64,000 nucleotides of DNA, from assembly GCA_046538105.1 (NCBI GenBank), contig JBKHJO010000005.1, forward strand, positions 17,832-81,831, given 5' to 3'. The notes beneath the pieces are model-generated. The model worked only from the letters and a program-made list of their open reading frames with translations. It did no database searches and had not been told where the DNA came from. Positions 60,317 through 64,000 of the stretch are shown here, piece by piece. This stretch comes from JAWLEV01 sp046538105. GTDB taxonomy: Bacteria > Chloroflexota > Anaerolineae > UBA1429. The position numbers were made by a program, and so were the translations under genes. Position 1 is the first letter of the stretch. Each line of letters starts with the position of its first letter.

Positions 60317-63122
60317 AGAACGCCGATGGCGATGGTGGACAATCGTATTGCTCCTCCTGATCCTTTCTCTGGGCCTTGTCTACTATTCCCACAGGATCAC
60401 CAAGTGGTTGGCCCATGATGACGAGGGCGGTTACCTCTATGCCGCCTGGCGGACCTCCCTGGGCGAACTGCCCTATCGCGACTTTTTGACCCCCCAACTA
60501 CCCGTGTTTCTCTATCCGGGGGCACTGGTGCTGCAACTGTTCGACTATTCCGTTCTCGCTGCTCGCCTGTGGGCCACCGCGCTCACGCTGGCCACGTTGG
60601 CCCTCTTGTTCCTGACGGCACGGCGCCTCTGGGGAGACATGGCCGCCTTTGCCGCCCTGCTGCTCGCCCTTTTCCAAGGCGAGATATACTGGGCTGCTCG
60701 TTTCTTCCGTCCGGAGGCCCCCATGCTGTTCTGGGGCATGCTGGGCGTCTATCTCTTTGTACTGGCCTATCCGGAAAAGAAACGGCACCTGCTGATCCTC
60801 TCTGGCACGGCCCTTGGCCTCTCCACCATGGGCAAACTGTTTGGCGCGCTGACCATGGCGGGCGTCGGCTTCTTTCTGCTGGCTGAGGGACTCCGAACCA
60901 GAAACTGGCGTACTATTCTGACTACAGGCCTATACATTGGCCTCCCCTTCCTGATCATAGTCGGAGGGATCACGGGCCTTTTCTCTATATTGACACCTAA
61001 TTTCCTTGACGCCGTATTGGGACACCATCTCAAGCAGGGGAGTGGAACGCCCCTGCCCCAAGTCATAAAAAAGGGCCTCCAACTGTACTGGGACTATATC
61101 TCCACACAGCTGATATATGTATTGCTTGTCCTGCTTGGCACATTCGCCATCGTGCGAGACGAAAAGCATCCGGGATACCTTTTTATCTGCCAGGTGCCCA
61201 CCGCTCTCAGTTTTCTCTTTATAAGTAGAGGGCTCCAGGGACGGCATTTCACCTACCTCGTTCCCTCCCTCGCCGCCCTCGCCGGACGCGGTGCCGACTG
61301 GTTATATCATCTGTTGTCAAGTCATAATGAACGATGGCCTGTTAAGGCACTGAGTGTCCTTTTGCTCGTCGCGGCGTTGGTTTTTGCTCTTTGGCCTCAT
61401 TGGGAACGTAATGCCTTTGTGGCACGCTGGGAAGAACAGGAGGATACCCGCGCCTGGGTATCCTACATTCAGGAACATACTGACCCCGATGACCTGGTCA
61501 TGTCCGATTATCCCGGTCTCAACTTTTTCGCGCGGCGCCCCACTACACCGACAGCGGCCGGCATCTCCCGAGGCGCCGCCGCAAGCGGACAGATCACGGG
61601 GGCAGAGCTGATACGAGAGATTGAGGCCCACGATGTCGAGATGGTGCTTCTCAATGTGGCCCAGGGGGCACACCAGTTCGTGATGTTGCGTGACTATGAG
61701 GCCTTTAAGCACTACCTTCAGACCAGTTTTTTCCTGGCTACACGGCGCGAATACGACTACCGCCTGCTGGAGGCATATACCAGGGAGGATCTGTGGCCGG
61801 GCGAAAAGGTGAACGTAGATTTTGGCCATCAACTTACACTGACCGGCTCTCAATTGGTGCACGACAGCGTTCCCCCGGATCATGATCTGCAGGTGGCCAT
61901 GCGATGGCAGGGACAGACGACCATGGCCGAGGACTATTCGGTAACCCTTAGGCTGTTCGACGATCAGGGACATATATGGGGCTTGGGCAGCAAGCGTCTC
62001 GTCGACCTGGACAAGGGTACATACTGGGATGAACGGGGCCTGGAGAGAGCGATCCTATATCCCACCTCGCAATGGCCCCCTGGGGAAACCACCATCCAGC
62101 ATTTCCAACTCCCTGTGGATTCCGGCACGCCTCCCGGGGAATACACTGTGCGTCTGCGTGTACACGTGGAGGGCGCATGGGGCGGGCTTCAAACCCTCGA
62201 CGAAACAGGCGCTCCTCAAGGATATGACCTGCAGATAGGTCATGTCACCGTGCAGCCAGCCAAAGACGCCCCCGATCCCATCAACTTGCCCGTACAACAG
62301 CATACGGACATCCCCATGGCCCCCGACTTGCACCTTGTGGGTCTCGATATATCACAGGAAAAGGCCTTCCCGGGCGATACCTTGACCGTATCCGCATGTT
62401 GGCATGCCACAGGTGACCTATCTGACGATTATATGTGGCAACTAGCCCTGGTGGACGAGGACGGCCAGCCGCAGCAAAAGGTAGCCTGCAGCCCCGTGCG
62501 GCCGGATCTGCCCACGAGCACGTGGCGCAAAGATCAGGTTCTCTGCGGAAAACACGACCTGGTTATAGACTTGGAGGCCCCCGCGGGGGAATACACCCTG
62601 GAGGGGACGCTACTTCAAGATGACACGCCAGCGAAAAAGGTATCCCTGGGTTCCATCACCGTCCATGGTCGCCAACGAACTTTTGAGACACCTTCCATCC
62701 CCCATATCCTGAACGCTCGCTTTGGTGACTGTATCACCCTTTTGGGATATGCCATAGACCAAGAGGTGAAAACGAGAGGTGATCTACAACTCATACTCTA
62801 TTGGCAGGCAGAGGACAAGATAGAGACCTCTTACAACGTTTTCACACATCTTGTGGATCAGGAGGACAGATTGTGGGGACAACAGGATAGTACCCCGCAG
62901 CAGGGAAAAGCGCCCACTACTAGTTGGCTCCGCGGCGAGGTGATAGAGGATCGGTATACCATCCCCGTCGCGGCAGATACGCCTTCCGGAACCTACCACT
63001 TGGCCGTGGGCTTGTACGATCCAGAGACCGGTTTACGCCTTCCCGGCACAAACAGCGCCGGTGAGCCTTTACAGGATCATCGCCTGCTCCTACCAGAAAT
63101 AAAAATAGAAACGGCGCAATAG
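60300..63122 (+). CDS. PMT/ArnT-like membrane glycosyltransferase with three C-terminal beta modules
   Basis: 940 residues. First-loop motif WLAHDDEGGYLYAAWR; GLSTMGKLFGALTMA in the middle. About eleven helices. The C-terminal part holds three beta modules starting near 512, 677 and 811; the first two are diverged and only the third has the full L-Y-W and GLYDPE signatures. The largest module number in the locus. Its start lies inside the end of the previous gene (17-nt overlap), so the run is translated together. Confidence 0.8.
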   Translation: MLKTNRERRWRWWTIVLLLLILSLGLVYYSHRITKWLAHDDEGGYLYAAWRTSLGELPYRDFLTPQLPVFLYPGALVLQLFDYSVLAARLWATALTLATLALLFLTARRLWGDMAAFAALLLALFQGEIYWAARFFRPEAPMLFWGMLGVYLFVLAYPEKKRHLLILSGTALGLSTMGKLFGALTMAGVGFFLLAEGLRTRNWRTILTTGLYIGLPFLIIVGGITGLFSILTPNFLDAVLGHHLKQGSGTPLPQVIKKGLQLYWDYISTQLIYVLLVLLGTFAIVRDEKHPGYLFICQVPTALSFLFISRGLQGRHFTYLVPSLAALAGRGADWLYHLLSSHNERWPVKALSVLLLVAALVFALWPHWERNAFVARWEEQEDTRAWVSYIQEHTDPDDLVMSDYPGLNFFARRPTTPTAAGISRGAAASGQITGAELIREIEAHDVEMVLLNVAQGAHQFVMLRDYEAFKHYLQTSFFLATRREYDYRLLEAYTREDLWPGEKVNVDFGHQLTLTGSQLVHDSVPPDHDLQVAMRWQGQTTMAEDYSVTLRLFDDQGHIWGLGSKRLVDLDKGTYWDERGLERAILYPTSQWPPGETTIQHFQLPVDSGTPPGEYTVRLRVHVEGAWGGLQTLDETGAPQGYDLQIGHVTVQPAKDAPDPINLPVQQHTDIPMAPDLHLVGLDISQEKAFPGDTLTVSACWHATGDLSDDYMWQLALVDEDGQPQQKVACSPVRPDLPTSTWRKDQVLCGKHDLVIDLEAPAGEYTLEGTLLQDDTPAKKVSLGSITVHGRQRTFETPSIPHILNARFGDCITLLGYAIDQEVKTRGDLQLILYWQAEDKIETSYNVFTHLVDQEDRLWGQQDSTPQQGKAPTTSWLRGEVIEDRYTIPVAADTPSGTYHLAVGLYDPETGLRLPGTNSAGEPLQDHRLLLPEIKIETAQ

Positions 63123-63203
63123 ATCCCCGTCATCGGGAATCGCCCTGCCACGTTTAGGTTTTAGATGGTAGAACACGCGCCTCGCCACAAAGCACCGCCT
63201 CTG

Positions 63204-63231
63204 TTGACAGCGTTGCCCACATTGTTATGAT
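63204..63231 (+). promoter_or_regulatory. Promoter of the flavin reductase gene with upstream element
   Basis: TTGACA (63204-63209), 16-bp spacer, TATGAT (63226-63231). An element beginning TTAGGTTTTAGATGGTAGA at 63154 lies 72 bp before the -10 box, as at 37477. Confidence 0.7.
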
Positions 63232-63282
63232 AAGGGTGCTCGTTGTCATAGCCTGTTCCCTTTACCGATAAAGGAGATTACC

Positions 63283-63801
63283 ATGGAACGCAAAGCCGTA
63301 AGTTATGATTACAAACTCACCGAGACCCTGGCCCTGCTGCGTAATCCCGGATTGCTCCTGGCTTCGACGAAACGTTCGGGAGAATCCAACGTCATGACCA
63401 TAGGCTGGGGCACCGTAGGCACCGTCTGGAGCAAACCCATCTTCATCGTGCTCGTCAGACCTTCGCGCTACACTTACGAGTTCATCGAGGACTCGGGTGT
63501 CTTCACCGTCAACGTGCCCACCGAGGACCTGCGACGCTGGGTCACCATCTGTGGCACACGAAGCGGCCGTGACAGCGACAAGTTTGGCGAGTATGATATG
63601 AATATCTCCCCTGCTAAAACCATCAAAACCGTCACCATCGACGCTTGCCCCCTGGTTTACGAATGCGAGGTTGTCCACTATCACGACCTGGTCCCTGCCA
63701 ACCTGGCCCCCGAGATCGAGGCGGCGTCATACGGCGGTTCGGATTACCATCGCGTATATTATGGCGAGATACGCGGATGCTACGCCGCTCAGGACTACTG
63801 A
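63283..63801 (+). CDS. Flavin reductase-family protein
   Basis: 172 residues, FMN-binding split-barrel fold. SGESNVMTIGWGTVGTVWSK and IVLVRPSRYTYEFIEDSGVF give the typical flavin phosphate and ring contacts; FTVNVPTEDLRRWVTICGTR follows. Members reduce free flavin with NAD(P)H or bind flavin in oxygen or metal chemistry; this one has no nearby oxygenase. It has its own strong promoter and a terminator, so a single-gene unit. Confidence 0.9.
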   Translation: MERKAVSYDYKLTETLALLRNPGLLLASTKRSGESNVMTIGWGTVGTVWSKPIFIVLVRPSRYTYEFIEDSGVFTVNVPTEDLRRWVTICGTRSGRDSDKFGEYDMNISPAKTIKTVTIDACPLVYECEVVHYHDLVPANLAPEIEAASYGGSDYHRVYYGEIRGCYAAQDY

Positions 63802-63816
63802 CCCACAGGATCCTCA

Positions 63817-63842
63817 GGGCATCTGCTCCTTTGCAGATGCCC
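63817..63842 (+). terminator. Terminator of the flavin reductase gene
   Basis: Ten-base perfect stem GGGCATCTGC (63817-63826) and GCAGATGCCC (63833-63842), loop TCCTTT, then a T-rich stretch. Confidence 0.75.
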
Positions 63843-63952
63843 ATCCCTTTATTTACACAGCAGATTTCCGCAACACGGTCTCCTAGAAGGAGATGGCCGA
63901 CCCCACCATCGCTACCTGCTTCCACGGATCTATCCCGCTGAATGCCGCGTTC

Positions 63953-63980
63953 TTGACACTATATGCCTTGAGCATATAAT
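63953..63980 (+). promoter_or_regulatory. Consensus sigma-70 promoter at the right edge
   Basis: TTGACA (63953-63958), 16-bp spacer, TATAAT (63975-63980), both hexamers perfect. Its gene or RNA lies beyond the window. Confidence 0.7.
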
Positions 63981-64000
63981 TATGTACGCTGTTCATTCAT

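Noticed and set aside
1..64000. CRISPR array, rRNA, tRNA or complete insertion sequence
   Set aside because: I saw no regularly spaced repeats, no rRNA-like segments, no tRNA cloverleaf other than the tmRNA ends and no intact transposase gene.

Overview
The window reads as a chromosome segment of about 52% GC (my estimate) from a bacterium with dense gene packing and conventional sigma-70-type promoters. I infer an anaerobic or facultative Chloroflexota (Anaerolineae-like) organism. The reasons are an NfnAB-type transhydrogenase, an aldehyde:ferredoxin oxidoreductase, a cNMP-binding/double-PH membrane protein and many very large PMT-like membrane glycosyltransferases. No rRNA or tRNA is present, so this placement is an inference and not a measurement.

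Layout. 1-10.7 kb: a formylglycine-type sulfatase (cut by the window edge), a cNMP/PH membrane protein, an unusual LuxR-HTH/TM/kelch protein, a translationally coupled OsmC-lipoamide dehydrogenase pair, small membrane proteins, nfnAB and a ThuA protein. 10.7-15.6 kb (minus strand): one tightly coupled operon, metallo-beta-lactamase / methyltransferase / bshC / bshB1 / bshA, encoding the complete bacillithiol backbone pathway plus a coupled methyltransferase. 15.9-21.3 kb (minus): glycoside hydrolases (GH4 and GH106-like) and a fumarylacetoacetase-family protein. 21.5-24.8 kb: tungsten/molybdenum aldehyde oxidoreductase and a GpgS-like glycosyltransferase. 24.9-28.4 kb: a candidate structured RNA, tmRNA (ssrA), mtnP, smpB and a C-terminal processing protease. 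28.5-34.2 kb (minus): a tripartite MacAB-like ABC system and a tyrosine recombinase. 34.2-37.6 kb: a gene-poor gap, a small CxxC protein, a PdtaS/PdtaR-like histidine kinase and ANTAR regulator, and a hairpin-rich element. 37.6-41.7 kb: sugar dehydrogenase, isomerase, a sulfatase-like protein with Thr in place of the catalytic Cys, and two stress-type small proteins. 42-47.2 kb: a probable selenoprotein, a P-loop kinase-like protein and an FAD oxidoreductase. 47.2-63.1 kb: a surface-glycosylation locus with a flippase-like protein, a polyprenyl-phosphate glycosyltransferase, five giant PMT/ArnT-like proteins and one remnant. 63.3-63.8 kb: a flavin reductase-like protein.

The most striking observation is at 41961-43877. 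An in-frame TGA at 42525-42527 sits in a U-S-T-C motif of a UGSC-like domain, and a bulged hairpin with a GGUC apical loop lies 18 nt downstream, as expected of a bacterial SECIS element. The protein is a three-part fusion: an Rdx/SelW-like CxxC domain, the UGSC-like domain, and a large C-terminal domain I cannot name.

Working together: the bacillithiol operon, OsmC/Lpd pair and selenoprotein suggest substantial thiol-redox chemistry. NfnAB and AOR suggest ferredoxin-linked anaerobic metabolism. The hydrolases, sulfatases, GH4/GH106 and MocA/isomerase genes suggest breakdown of sulfated or rhamnose/galactose-containing glycans. The 47-63 kb block probably decorates cell-surface material from lipid-linked sugars.
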